The notes under the pieces are model-generated. The model worked only from the letters and a program-made list of their open reading frames with translations. It was not told the DNA's origin and ran no database searches. A stretch of 64,000 nucleotides of DNA from Synaphobranchus kaupii. Lineage: Eukaryota; Chordata; Actinopteri; Anguilliformes; Synaphobranchidae. This document shows, piece after piece, positions 1-34,978 of the stretch (position 1 is its first letter; each line of letters starts with the position of its first letter). The DNA lies in the NCBI GenBank assembly GCA_029718625.1, contig CM056377.1, positions 37,448,699-37,512,698 of the forward strand. The letters are read 5' to 3'. The translations under genes and the position numbers were made by a program.

Positions 1-1470
1 TGGCGCTCAGATGTACATTAAATATTCCCCAAATTAGGCTATATGGAACGAGACTCGCCTATAGGATCTCTCAATCGGTCAAAATGTTTACTTGTTTATG
101 AAGTTAAACGTTAAGTCCTACACATTACAGCAACGCTGAGGGAACACAGTCATACAGGCTACACAAATTGGGAACGTAGGCCTACTATAGGTTTCTGGGA
201 ATTCGACAAAAGTAATACAAACATGTGTTTTAAGTTTCAAGTAAGGACACAGAAATGAGACTTACCTTCACACAAGCAGCATAATCTGTCCTCTGGCGCC
301 ATCATTCTTTGAGAAAAAGTATTGTCTTTGTATAATTGCACAGATCTACAATGAACTTAAAGATCAACATTCCGAACCCCGATTAAATATAATTATTAAC
401 ACGTGGCCATGATGGAACAGTATTTATTCGAGTATATGCCTACCGCTCACGGGCACCATATACGAATGATTTCGAAGCATAATTTAGCAAACACTTGAAA
501 AAAAAGTGTGTCCATTTCTTGGAACTCTGTTGTCAAGCGAAATGGTTCTGCTGATGCAATTGCTTACTGATGTTTACTATTTAGGCTAATGATGATCGTA
601 AATGCAAAGTAACAAAATCCAAAATTGGTCCTTCTTCTAAATCCGCAAATGAGAATAGGCTACGTTCTTTATGATAGCCTACAGCGTAGGTAGCCTACAT
701 GTTTTATGCTTTATGTTGTGTGATTCAAAACGTAGTACTGCAACATTTTACCTACAGTACGAAGATATCTCCACCACATAATAATTCGATGCTTTCAATT
801 ATGTCATTTTCAGCATCAAATGCAGAGAAGTTCAAATAGTTTGGAAATCCTGGAAAACACCAACCGTTATGAAGGGTCGCAGCGACGCAGCATCGCTAAT
901 CCTCTAGCCCCATCTTGTGGTAGTAGGGCCTACCTGACAGATTTTGTCTTTAAAATTTATGAAAATGATATGCTCATGTGGAAAAAAGGTGCCGAAAGTA
1001 GCCTATAAGTAGGCTACAACATAAAAAAAGAAAACGTTACGGTTTACACATCAGTTCTCCTGATGATGGCGTAAACAGAAACTTTCTTTTTTCTTCTTTT
1101 TTTTTCGTTTTATTTATATGCTACGTTTGGCACCCTTTTTCCACACGAGCACAAATATATTTTGCATCGGCATACTTCTGTTTGGATTTTTTCAATTTTT
1201 TGTGCGGGTTCCTTACATTTTTTTATCCGATTGATTTTTGCAGCTTATATGCACCTGGATTATAGCCTACCTCTTTTTGTGAAGAGCGCAAACTCATTTG
1301 AATAATTTATGGTATATAATAGAGAAATGATTCTCTCTCTCACTCCTTACAGATATTAACTTCTGTAACTTCTGGCCTCATGTAAACACATAATTCAGAT
1401 TACAGATACAACTTCCCAAAGCTACACAATACAGGTCCAATCATTTATGTTGACCTTTCATGCATCTGTC
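1..1470. other. AT-rich non-coding stretch
   Basis: I see no gene here. The open frames are short, have no recognisable domain and are not bounded by convincing splice sites. The sequence is AT-rich with scattered homopolymer runs, and the short motif TAGCCTAC recurs in both orientations. Nothing supports a promoter or an RNA gene. Confidence 0.5.
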
Positions 1471-1474
1471 TCAC

Positions 1475-1790
1475 TTCTGATTAGACTGCGGTTGATTTTG
1501 CAGGAGTTTACTGTAGCCTAAACACAAGCAGCCTTTACAAAACTGGATAGTTTGTCGCAAACTTGCAGCTAATATGTAGCACATTTGCCGCAAACTAAAT
1601 TGTTTTCCACAAAGTGTTGCCAGTAGCGGTGAACTAAATACTTTGCCAGAAGTGAATAGCAGTTCCCACAAAGCTAATTTGCATGTGAAAATATGAGCTT
1701 GCTGCAAACCTGTAGCAACAATGGCAAATGTCTGCTGCAAATTTGCTTGAAGGCCAATATTTTGGTAAGGGAGTTCATTAGCAGAATGGA
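1475..1790. repeat. Internally repetitive block built on TTTGCNGCAAA half-palindromes
   Basis: Variants of TTTGC(C/A/T)GCAAA, AACTTGCAGC and TTGCTGCAAA recur in alternating orientation across about 300 bases, for example near 1551-1568, 1586-1596, 1700-1720 and 1732-1745. A 135-codon open frame on the minus strand runs through the block, but its peptide simply mirrors the repeat and matches no family I know. I read this as a non-autonomous mobile or satellite-like repeat rather than a gene. Confidence 0.45.
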
Positions 1791-2334
1791 AATGAAGAAC
1801 ATGACCAGAAGTATCAAACTTGCTTGGTAGGTCACTTACAATGAAACTACAGAAGTGTATGTTCCCCGCCCTACCCATGGAGCTTGGCTAGGACATGAAT
1901 TATAGCTACACATGGACTTAAAGCAGGAAGGATGGTTTCCTGCTCCTAATACAATTAACAAAATCAGCTCACTTCAAACTTATAGGCTAAAACGCTTGGT
2001 AACATGAAGAGAATCACGGCCTGCATTCTCTGTAGGCTTAGGATCCCTTTCTGCAACATTAACACAAATGATACATGATGATCTTAGCTTGATGATCTTA
2101 GCCAAAGCATTGCTGTATTGGCACCTGCCAGACATATTCAGATAGTAAAAGGGTATGGACTACACATGTGTGAATTGCCAGCAAAGGTGCTTTAACTAGC
2201 TATCAATTCTGCAGACTGCTCCCAGTTTCAGGTGACAGTTCAGAAATTACACTGAAAACACTGTAGACAAACCTGTTATTGCAGCTGGACTAGTTTTAGT
2301 CACTTTAGCCTATACATAGGTTGAAAGTTATTTC

Positions 2335-2530
2335 ACTGAGCTGGCCAGAGGAGGATGGGCTCCCCCTATTGAGTCTGGATCTTCCTCAAGTCTTTTCCTA
2401 TGACATGTCAGGGAGTTTTTCCTTGTCCCCATCACCCGTGGCTTGCTTTTGCGAGGGTTTTAGCCATGGTGTGCTGTGAAGAATATTGTGACAAATACTC
2501 TGTTTAAAAAAAAAAAATAAATAAAAAATG
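2335..2530 (+). repeat. Dispersed retroelement 3' tail (LINE/SINE-like)
   Basis: The stretch with GGAGGATGGGCTCCCCC, GGGAGTTTTTCCTTG and TGTGACAAATACTC, followed by an A-rich tail with AATAAA-like units near 2505-2527, has the layout of a 3' tail that recurs across teleost genomes. The terminal A-rich run indicates plus-strand polarity and retroposition. I recognise the tail but cannot assign the exact family without a repeat library. Confidence 0.5.
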
Positions 2531-2565
2531 CTACATTTAGATTTCAAATGATTTGACACATTCAC

Positions 2566-2709
2566 TTAAAGGGTAATTCCACTGAGAAATGATGTTTGAT
2601 TTGTATAAAAGTAGCCAAGAGCACTTACAGTTGATGAGACTTAATTAGTTGTGCCTTAATCTGTTAAATAAGGTTAATGTCGTTTTTCAGTGGAATCACC
2701 CTTTAATTA
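2566..2709. mobile_element. Small MITE with about 20-bp terminal inverted repeats and TTAA ends
   Basis: The left end AAAGGGTAATTCCACTGA (2569-2586) is repeated in inverted form as TCAGTGGAATCACCCTTT (2687-2704), with one main mismatch. The ends are bordered by TTAA on the left and AATTAA on the right. The element is about 140 bp with no coding capacity. TTAA flanks are typical of piggyBac-type insertion, but that assignment is inference. Confidence 0.6.
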
Positions 2710-2798
2710 AAAAAATAAAACAGTCTTCCTGCATTTATTTACAAGTCCTGTGTTTCTTCATCTTACCATCTGAATTATGTCTTTATGTGCATGGTAAA

Positions 2799-2983
2799 TA
2801 CAGTGCCCTCCACTATTATTGGCACCCCTGGTAAAGATGAGTAAACATGGTTATAAAAAATTCACCGTTTGGAAAAATGAGAAAAAATCCAACCTTTAAT
2901 TGAAGTAAATTTATTATGAGAAAAAAAAAATAAAAATCCCTCATCAAGAAATAACTATTTTTAACAAAACCATGTGTGCCACA
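2799..2983 (+). mobile_element. Left end of a Tc1/mariner element (shell of fold-back copy 1)
   Basis: The end CAGTGCCCTCCACTATTATT begins right after a TA dinucleotide and continues into GGCACCCCTGG, the layout of a Tc1-type inverted terminal repeat. The two ends of the element at 38629-40140 are similar (CAGTGCCCACCAGAATTATT), so both belong to one broad family. At about 2984 the sequence switches to the unrelated fold-back core. The opposite terminus is missing. Confidence 0.65.
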
Positions 2984-3463
2984 ACATCAAAAGACTCTTG
3001 ATATCTTATTTTCTGGTACTCTTACAAGCGATACTATAACGTCTCTGCATTTGAATGGATCTCTATGGGTATTGGGTGGTGGGGGTGGGACTAGAGTTAG
3101 CTGTAAATTACACTGGAACAGTATGGAACACATGGGTGGCTAAATGGCTCTAAGTCATCAAGGGTCTGACGTATCAAACAAGCCTTAAACCATCACTCTG
3201 CTGCGAGAAATACAGTAGATATGGATGGATAACCTGAAGGGTTTCTTCTCCTGACTTATTTTTCCATAGAGTTCAATAGGACAATTTGTCAGGAGAAACA
3301 ACCCTTAAAGTGGTCCATCCATATCTACTACATATCTGGCAGCAGAGTGATGGTTTGAGGCTCGCTTGATACCTCAGACCCTAGATGACTTACAGCCATT
3401 TCACCAATCATGAATTCCATACTGTTTCAGCATAATTTACAGCTAAATCTAGCCCCCCCCCCC
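2984..3463. mobile_element. Fold-back core, copy 1 (right arm truncated)
   Basis: The left arm runs from ATCAAAAGACTCTTGATATC to the centre near 3275. The right arm returns the same sequence in inverted order (for example AGGAGAAACAACCCTTAAAG against its complement) until a run of C starting at 3453 cuts it off. The same core occurs at 29038-29461, 30178-30728 and 56801-57129. It has no coding capacity. Confidence 0.7.
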
Positions 3464-4870
3464 CCCCCCCCCACATTTACTTAAATGTGTGATATTCACA
3501 GCTGCCCATTCACTTACATGCCCCTTATGGGAATATTTATTGCCTTACAATATTTCCTCAACACTAGAGCAGGTGCTAATTTTTTCAAGAGCATTTTCCA
3601 CCTCTCCTAATAACTGTTTTACCTGTATTCGGTCAACATTATATATTGTTATACTGTTTAATGTCCTGTGATGAGTGTCAACAGACATAAAAATGATGCG
3701 CTCATTCTTATGTACCTGATTAAGTGGTAACTGAATGCTTAACTGTGAGATGACTGCTGTAATTAATTAAATTATTTTTCATACATGGCTTGAAGTATAA
3801 AATCCACGGAGCGCTTTGGTGGTGGAGGACTGAAATGCATACAAAATAACAATCCTAAAATTTCCCCAGGCCCTATATTCGTTAGGCCATAGTAATTCCT
3901 AACCATGAATATGAGAGGCCGGTGACCGGTGTTCTAGCTTTAGCCTCAAGGTGTCACTAGGCATTCTAATTTCAGAAATTATTACATAAAACAGTACAGT
4001 AGCGACCAAATATACCACTGTGAAATAATTAGAGAAAACTTGTCAGAACAAGCAAATATTGCAATACCTTTAAAGGTAAGTGTCAACAAAGTGGATGCAC
4101 CAGTGAAAACTAGAATGATTATTGGAGACATGCAACGTATCCTTAGTCCAAAAGACAACAGCATTTAAAATATAAAAACATCAAATGTCTTCAGTTTGAC
4201 TAAAATCTATGGGCATCTTCAGCAACAGCATTTCTTCTGCATAATGAAGGACTACCCACTGTCTATTTAATTAATTTAGGAAAAATAATAGGGTCAAAAA
4301 GCTATGGTCTATATAGGAAAAAGCACAATTGCAAAGTGATGCCTAATCATTGCCTCTTGATTATAGGTCTAAAATTATTCTATATTTTACAGATAGATTT
4401 TTATTTGAATCATCTGTCCCTACTGTTAAACAGGGCCATAAGCAATACTGTTGGCACATTTCTTCAGTCAATCCACATTTTAGCTTTAAGAAGCTTCACT
4501 TGTGGTAGATCATTATTTGAGACAATGTTCTGCAATCGGATGATTGTACACCAACAGTCTTGAGAAGAGACAAGCTTGTAGTGCTAAGGGCAGCAACTGT
4601 AGGTTACTAAAGGAGTCATACTTTCAACAGGCCCTAGCTGATGAGAAGAAGATAAACTCTAACCAAACTGGTATGAAGGCAGATGTCTGGACATCTGTGC
4701 AGCATGCTGGAGGCAATATCATGGCATAGGTATCACAACATCCAAAATAACCCATTATTTTCTCCAGGCCCCAAGTATGATAGATTTTTGCTTTCTCTAA
4801 ATCATTTAAGCCATTTTCAGTAAACCATACTTCCATGCCAAATTTGCCACGTTCCACTGAGAAAGAGACC
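3464..4870. other. Non-coding stretch without recognisable features
   Basis: After the poly-C run the sequence is AT-rich and unique-looking. Open frames of 60-85 codons on both strands lack splice support and domain similarity. I see no RNA gene or array. Confidence 0.45.
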
Positions 4871-6141
4871 AAGGGCCCCATCTTAAACCCGGCGCTAACC
4901 CAAACGCAAGTGTCTTTGCCATCTTACACCCTGCACAGGGGTCATAATAGCGCCCAGCGTTCATGTTGTTTAACTACCTAGTGAACTTGTGCCCATAGCA
5001 AGTGAACTGAGCGGGTTGGTCTTAAAATGAGGTGTGGCCAGGATAATTTTTGGCGTTTTGCTATCTTGAGCCAGCAGAAAGCACTTGCGCTAAAACCACC
5101 ACAAACCTGGTCTAAAGTCATGTTGCAGTTATTTACAGTGCAATATAAGCGCGTCTACATAGGCATATGCACAACGCATGTACACCCTCCTGTCCGTTAC
5201 ACACAGGGGCGCACACAAGCATGCATACAAGATATCAAGATTACATTGTGAAATAGGGATTAATATATTTTTTTTTTTTTAAACTCTCTCCCCCACAAGA
5301 GATGCAAGTTGTCTCTGTAATCCCGGGGAAATTGGCTTGTTTTAAAGCATTAAGTTGCCAGTAAAAACGAGTTGGTCATATTTCCATAAGCAGGACATTA
5401 TAAAACAAGGCAAATAGGCAATGCATGAACCTATGGGTTCCCAACCTGACAGCTTTCGTGTATTTAGTGTCATCATTAAGCCAAAATAACGCTATTTATG
5501 TTAAGAGAATATCCCTAGCTGAAATCCCTTGTCTGTGATCTGACTGCTGTGAGAACATGGAATTGATGTTTGACAATGCTTCATTGTATAATCAAATGAA
5601 ATTTGTTAAACAAGAAGGCTAATTTGGCATGTTCTAAGGTGAGGCGGAAGCCATAGCCTATTCTGTTAGCTTATTCTCAGAGGTTGCAGGTGTTTTTAAA
5701 CTAAATTAAACCGTATATATTTTCTAAAATAGCAGCACTGGGAACCCGTACCATCAAACCCTAATGTTAAAGATTATTATTGTGGACATCAAAATGCGTC
5801 ATAATGGTTAGTTTGAATAATATTGATCATACAACCTATTGCTTGCTCGCACAAACAAGCATGAGCTTGTCTGTTTCGTCATCATATAAGCAATCCGTCA
5901 AGGTGGAAAAGCAGGCTTTTAAAGGGAATGGGATATGACATTTTGGTTTATTGCATGTTACGCCCAAGACACACCTATAATTAATGAAGAGACTAAGTTC
6001 AGCCCATTTGCACCTTGCGTCGTACTTAGCGCTCAAATAACACGCTGTCTAACTAGCAAAAGTGGACTTGGACATGCCCTAAATGCACTTGCGCCAATGC
6101 GTTTTAGACCAAGCGCTAATATCGTCAAGATAGAGCCCCAA
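4871..6141. mobile_element. Non-autonomous DNA element with GGGC-YCTATCTT-type ends
   Basis: The left end GGGCCCCATCTTAAACCCGG and the inverted right end GGGGCTCTATCTTGACGATA resemble each other. Both are followed by GC-rich words such as GGCGC, GCGCTAA and AACGCA that are absent from the AT-rich interior. AAG borders both ends. No transposase is visible inside. This terminal style is common in teleost repeats; the superfamily is not resolved from sequence alone. Confidence 0.5.
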
Positions 6142-7465
6142 GTCATTTATGAAATCCTTGCACCTGAATGTTGGGATATATAGCCAACCTGTGAACAGTG
6201 TCTGACTGAAAAAATGTACATAAAACATTCAAATATATACTAAAAAACAAACAAAATAATGGCTCACAAGAGTTCCCAAAGGGATAGAAATCCCTTATTC
6301 ACAGTAGCATGCAAAAATGTTTTAAAAATGTTTTCTTGCTTTATCCACGACATAGCTCCATTTGGGATCAATGTCTTATCTGTCCATTAAGTACATTCAA
6401 CAATAAACTGCAAAGCAGCCAAATCACATAAAATGGGTGGAGTTAAAAAGATTTGCACCAGTTTAACACAAGAAATTATCTTTTTTTCTTTTTTTATTTC
6501 CTCCCCCACAACATAAATCATAAAACCAGACAGATTTCATTAAAAAGCTACATTTTGTGCAATATGTCCGCCATAACATTGGTGTTCTTCAAAAATAATT
6601 AATAAACATCACTATTAAATATAATAAGTAGAGATTGGTAACACGCAAGTTCTAAACCTGGTATCATGGAAGTCCAAACCTTTGTCTTACACTAAAATTC
6701 TGGTTTCACAAACCTCACGTTCTTCACATTTGTTTCCGCTCCTGTGGACTTGTTACATCTTGCGAAACACTGCACTTACAAGATATTGTACTGCATACAG
6801 TACAACTTACGTCGATATCCCCTTGATACGATGCCCAATAACCCAAAATTCAGAAATGAAGCGATTCTGTAACGCTACGATGTGCTATCTGTTCCTAGCA
6901 TTTCAAAAGCCAAGACCGATAAACATAAACACAGATTCAAATTAAACTGGAAGGTACTGACACACTGCTGCAATTCCACAACGGAAAAGCAAGATGTTAT
7001 AGTGGTACATTATGGCAGCTCAATGGCATGGCTATGGCTGTTTCCACAATGCCTTCACTCTCTGAATCCCAACAGTATACTGTGGACTGGTTATTTAATG
7101 GACGGACGCCTTCAGCAGCTGGAGAGGTGTTGCATATCTACATAGCAGAGAGCCCCACTGACAGCTTACATGAAGTTCCTTAATATAAACACAATATCAC
7201 CCACCTACTCTGCAAAGTTGAACCTCGCAACAACCCAACCAGCCAGAAAGTGGCACTTCCATGAGTGGAGAAACATAAACCCATACAATTAAACACAGCA
7301 TCCATTCGCAGTAAAAGACCCTTTGACAAGAACTGCAGTAAATAATATATCTGCAAAAGCTAGTCTAGAACTGTCTAAAAGGCATGTTCTGTACACTGAG
7401 CATGGGGAGCGGGAGGCGGTGCGCAGAGGGAGCACCGCCGCAGTCCAGCCCCCTGCAGAGGAGGC
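6142..7465 (-). other. trnau1ap: Probable trnau1ap 3' UTR and downstream region
   Basis: The region lies directly downstream of the trnau1ap stop codon on the minus strand. A minus-strand AATAAA is present at 6493-6498, which would give a 3' UTR of about 970 bases. Other signals are possible. Open frames in it have no recognisable similarity. The assignment rests on position only. Confidence 0.4.
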
Positions 7466-12016
<4,551 letters not shown>

Positions 12017-14432
12017 ATTGTTGTCGATTTCAGATAAAATATTTTAAAAAAATGTATTTAAAGACAATCGGACGTCAACAGATTGATGCAACACTTCGTG
12101 CATAAAACGCCCAGAAGTAGAACCAGAGACCAAAAGGAGCACTCTTTGGTAGGACCGTTCTGTGGGTAGGACTATTTTGGCAGCAAAGACCCACAACAGA
12201 CCTTACTTCCGTAGTTTTCCAAAAAACTGCCTGGTTTAAAATCCTTGGTCAGTTTTCAATGTTTGTTTTTTATGTCAGTCAAAACTAATCGTAAAATGTA
12301 TTTTACTTACGTTTATTTATAAATAATAAGTAAAATGTATTTTCGAATAGAATGAATTAACTGCTGATATTATTCGTAAAGCAGGAATATCCTTGGGTTT
12401 TCTCACACGAAAGGACCTCCATAGACACATGTATGATTGGGTTAGCATCTGGGAACCGTGTTCTGAACTTCTGTTGTTGGCAATTCAACCTAGGCTATCT
12501 ATTTGTTGGTTGAATGGTTATTCTAGCATTGTAGATATATACTTTGCTTCACTTTTTGCTGTAGACAATTTGATTTTTTACTACTGTTTACATATCCTTA
12601 TAAAGTGTAACGTGATATCATATAAATGGAACTCCGGTCTGTCCCAAATTGCGAGGTTTATTTTTCAGCTTTCCTTTGATTTGAGTTTATTTCTAAAATA
12701 GTTTTAGATACGTATTACAGAACATAAATTAATATGTTTCCAAGAGAAATATGTACAGGGGTACCTTTCTTGTCTGAAAAACCATACCTATTACTATTAG
12801 CCTACAATTATATGAACTGGAAAACTATACATATGTACTATCCATATGCAAAATAGAGTTAAGTGGGCCAGAGAAAACAATTTTGTTTCAAAACTGAAAG
12901 AGAATTATTAAAAACATTGTCATTTAAACATCATTGAGTACATAACTAGATTGTCCATTTATTGTCATTTGCTTTTTAAGTTCCCCTATGCAAGTGTATA
13001 TTTTATGTTCATATGTTAAAATAAATAAATATTGACATAAAAATGTAATTGTGCAGCGTACTCGGCAACACTTCCTGAAACTGCAGTATTTCCGGGATTC
13101 TTCCATTTTATTGGTTTATCCCATAGAGCGTAGTTCAGTGGTTTAACCCAGAGGATCAGGGACATTCTCCTTGAAGCTCGCAAACCCCAGTGGCCATCGG
13201 AGGTATTGCAGCCTCTGGTGCCAAAAAGCTAATTTCCCCATTGAAGTCCATTAAAAACTACGAAAGTACCCAGGCCAAATAATACTATTTTGGGAAGTTC
13301 TTCTAAAATTTCTTCACCCCGACTAATTACTCTACATGGACTGATTTTTTTCTGCGCCCCACAGAAGAAGTTATAAGATTTTTTAAATTCCAATTGGGTC
13401 CGCATATTTAGGTACCCAGTGCGCATGCTCCTCTGGTTCCAAAAGCCTCATAGTCTAACATGGCAGCCTCCATGAATTGGCTTCATGCGCCAAATTATGA
13501 GCAGCTCTCATAGGAATCCATGGAACCGGTAAGCGGAAGGTGTCTCCAGCTCTTCCTATATATCTCGATGGTTTAACCTCTGAAGGCAGTGTAGCTAGTA
13601 TGCTAGTAAGCTTAGCTGTCTCGCAAGAGGTCAATTTATCTGTCTGCCATAATGTATGCAACACCTTGTCTTGTTATCTAGCAAATACACATTAGAAAGA
13701 GTACCAGCGTTAACGTTATCTGACTACGTGTTTTGTTCAGTTGCTCTGCGAAGTAGGCAAAGTTTGCTGACGTTAGGAAGAAACTAGCTAACCGTTTTTG
13801 TCATAATATCACAGGCTGCATTAAATCTCGTAAATTACATAGTCGGACACAGGACGTCCCTCTGAGGTAAAACTAACCATGATACAATCCTGGTAGATCG
13901 CTTTTTAGGCGATGGGTGGTCACCAGCGGTGCCCATAGTTTTCTACGTTATGTGTTCAGGCTAAATGATTCATAACATTTTTAGTTTTACATAGGTTACT
14001 ATGCTATGCAGTCGTTTAGTTTTGTATATTTGTGGTTAAGAGCGTGGCGCGCTGTAAAACCTTGGCTATTAGTTATTGAACGTTAGCTATTGTGTGTTTC
14101 ATGTTTGTGAACACAAATTATTTTTTAATAATTGGGTATTTAGAGTAGCACGTGGGACACGATTTGTCTGGCTAACTTGGCTAGTCTCCCTAAAAAATAT
14201 TTTCATGGGCAAGCGGAATGACTAATTCAACTGACTCCTGCAATTTCTGGGCACTGTCAGATTCATAAGTCAATTTTTTGAGTGTGAAAAAGCAGAATGT
14301 GTGTTATGTACCATCAGGTGCTTTTTTTGTGTGTGTATAAACCAAGAATAATTAAAGACTAGTCACATTAAAGGTTTGTTAATCAGTAGTGCTACAGTAC
14401 TTTAATCAAATTTTTCTTTACAGGTACCCAAC
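12017..14432. promoter_or_regulatory. Divergent upstream region between trnau1ap and tmem14c
   Basis: About 2.4 kb separates the two start codons, so both promoters must lie here. No TATA box stands out. The 5' UTR exon of tmem14c is not proven: the coding exon begins at an acceptor ending at 14423, so at least one upstream non-coding exon is expected. A donor-like ACCG-GTAAGC near 13527 and another, GAG-GTAAAA, near 13867 are candidates. The segment 13130-13530 resembles a dispersed repeat. Motifs AACGTTA recur near 13711 and 14080. Confidence 0.45.
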
Positions 14433-15326
14433 ATGTCTGTTGACTGGGTTGGATATGGCTACTCTGCCCTTGTTGCATCAGGTGGAATAATGGGTTATGT
14501 AAAGAAAGGTATAATAATGATGAAATCATATAGATCAATTCAAATGACAGCTTATTTGTGCAGGCTAGATAAATGTTCACGATTCCACTAATGCATTGGC
14601 ACTTTGAATACAGTGCTAAGAAAACAATACAATAATAAGGCCAATGCATTTGTACTGTGATAATGAGCATGCCCACTTGTGGCTCCGTAATGCAGAGTCA
14701 AAATTGTGTTCTGCTCCCTCCTCAGGCAGTGTGCCCTCCCTGGCTGCAGGGCTTCTCTTTGGGGGAATAGCAGGGATAGGTGCTTACCGGACCTCTCAGA
14801 ACCCAAAGGACATTTGGGTTTCTCTAGGTAATATTTGACATAAGGTTTCAAGGATATAATGAAGGGAAATTATGAGTTAATGAATGCAGCTTGCATATCA
14901 TTAATTAAGTCATCTGTATTTATATTAAAATTAATTGCTTCATGTAGTTCTTTTTGTGCTCTGCCGAACAGCTGCTTCTGGAACCCTGGCTGGTGTTATG
15001 GGAATGAGATTTTTTAAATCGAGGAAGTTCATGCCAGCTGGCCTCATAGCCACAGCAAGGTAATGCGCTGTGGCACTTGTGGATCCCTGATGGCTGGTTT
15101 CAAAAGAGCAGGTTTCGTAGTTGTGCGATTCAGTGATGAATGCTCTATAGCCCGACAGTCATCCGAGTCTTGTTACTACTCCACTTAATCTAATGGCATT
15201 TTTTTTCATATTTTGAATATTTAATCTTGATCCGTTAGACTAATATTGTGTTTTCTTCCTATACATAGTGTCCTCATGGTGGGAAAAATTGGTGTGGGCA
15301 TGCTACAGACTCCCCATGAACCATAA
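14433..15326 (+). CDS. tmem14c: Transmembrane protein 14C
   Basis: Small protein of the mitochondrial inner membrane needed for protoporphyrinogen IX handling in haem synthesis, strongest in erythroid cells. Four coding exons join in phase to 107 aa: 14433-14508, 14726-14827, 14972-15059 and 15269-15326, all with GT-AG introns. The protein starts [18 protein letters not shown] and ends GMLQTPHEP. Hydrophobic, Gly-rich segments lie at about residues 8-22, 30-45, 57-72 and 80-100, as in the TMEM14 family. Length matches the family (about 110 aa). The ATG follows an acceptor by nine bases, so the upstream exon is non-coding. It is convergent with mak, as expected from the TMEM14-MAK linkage on human 6p24. 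TMEM14 paralogues in fish are similar, so the letter (a or b copy) is left open. Confidence 0.93.
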
Positions 15327-15394
15327 TGAAGATATAAGACATACCATCCTCAATGTGAAATGTAATGGATCTTCTTTTGTTACTAAAAAGTCCA

Positions 15395-15400
15395 AATAAA
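15395..15400 (+). terminator. tmem14c: Polyadenylation signal of tmem14c
   Basis: AATAAA lies 69 bases after the stop codon, followed by an A/T-rich stretch. No other hexamer is nearer, so a very short 3' UTR is likely. Confidence 0.75.
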
Positions 15401-17069
15401 TACATGGAGCTTTACTATTTCTTGTTAAAAAGCTGAGAATGGATCTTTTATTTTTGGATCTAACTAATTAGCTTTCTCTTCAAAATTAAGTGGGGGGGGG
15501 GGATGAGAATAGTATCCAAAACCTTAACATTGACTCTTGAATTTAACATGGATTTTTGATCATTATTCATACTCTTTGTAAAGACTCATTTAACAATACA
15601 ATAGACAAACAAACTCCAGTGTTTATGGCCATTGTTATTTTACTATTCAAGAGAAATATAAAATATAAATACACAAAAGGAACTTCACTTTAAATATTGC
15701 TGTGCAAAATGAAATGCATACATGAATGGCAATTACATATTAAGCCAGTATTACACCAAGCTGATTACTCTAGACAGTACAATTATAGGATAATCAATGT
15801 GATGGGGAACAGTGAACAGGGGAACTTTGAGCTAGATCTTTGCCTAGATTTACATGTAGAATCCAAAATCCCTGAGCCAATCAGATTGGCAAAGAACACG
15901 TGGGATACAGATGTGTATATATTTTTAAAAAATTGATTCCTTGTGTGTCAATTTCTGCAGTGGGAAGTAAATATTTATAACCAAACAACAGTGCTGGAGT
16001 TTGGCAATTGCCTATGAAGTCTAAGATTTCTTCTGTGGCCAAAAAATGACAAACATTTGGATGGATGATAAGAAGAGTTCTACCTTATTGAGGAAATCCT
16101 GAGGTTATTGAACAAAACATTGAACTTAGAACATATTTTGTGCATTCTTTCTTATATTCAAAACTTAACACACACTGAGAAAGGAGCTGTGTGGCTTGAT
16201 GTATCCTACACTGGTAGTGCTGAATGATATTAAAATATTTCATCCTGAAAAAATCAGAAATGTCTTTTCTCCATGTGTCTGATTGGCATACAGTCCGACA
16301 TAGAGGGTCAGTGTCTTTTTACTCAGCGAAAAGGTAACACATTTCAGGAATTTACTGTAATACATTGCATTCAATTAAGAGATCTTAGGTCGAAGGTACA
16401 CGTTTTTATATTCACCCTGCCTGGTTATGGTTTATTAAATGACTATGCAAAGATGTCAATCACCTGGAAACTAATTCTATCCAAGTGCTAAATGACTTGA
16501 ATTTCAGACACAGGGGGTGGGAAAGAAAACCAAAATACTGAACATGGACAAATGACACAAACGTAAAATATAAACATAAAAATAATATGAACTGATGTCA
16601 GATTAGGCATCACATCTCATGCTATTTTGGTGTGTGCGCTTATGTGCTTATTAAGAAATGAAAATTTGTGTTGGTATGCTTGGAACATACACGTATAATC
16701 TTTTGAGCCTATTTGAGGAGACTCTGCTACACCTGCTGTTGTCAATGTTTAGGCATAGCAAGTCTACCTTGATGACGCAGAAATAGACCTGACATGATCT
16801 TCAAGTCGGTAGGTTCAACATATAATTGTTTAATTGATAGTCCCACATGTAAAATAATTTAAAAAATCTCAACGTTAAAATATAATAACAATGTACAATA
16901 TACTTCATAACGTGTCATGCACTCTGTTGAGTGTATGTTGTTATGCCAACGATTCATGGAGGCATCAAGACCAAGCTCTCAGAATCGGGTTTTCCTGGCA
17001 TAGTGCAGTCTCTGTGTTGTACTTGACCTGCGTGTGATATGTGTTAAACACAGTGAGCGGTGAGCTGTG
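15401..17069 (-). other. mak: Convergent intergenic region with probable mak 3' UTR
   Basis: The region separates the ends of tmem14c (plus) and mak (minus). A minus-strand AATAAA at 16431-16436 would give mak a 3' UTR of about 640 bases. The short open frames here show no family resemblance. Confidence 0.4.

Positions 17070-34978
<17,909 letters not shown>

Noticed and set aside
1471..1878. 135-codon minus-strand frame
   Set aside because: It follows an internally repetitive block, and its peptide reflects the TTTGC/GCAAA words.
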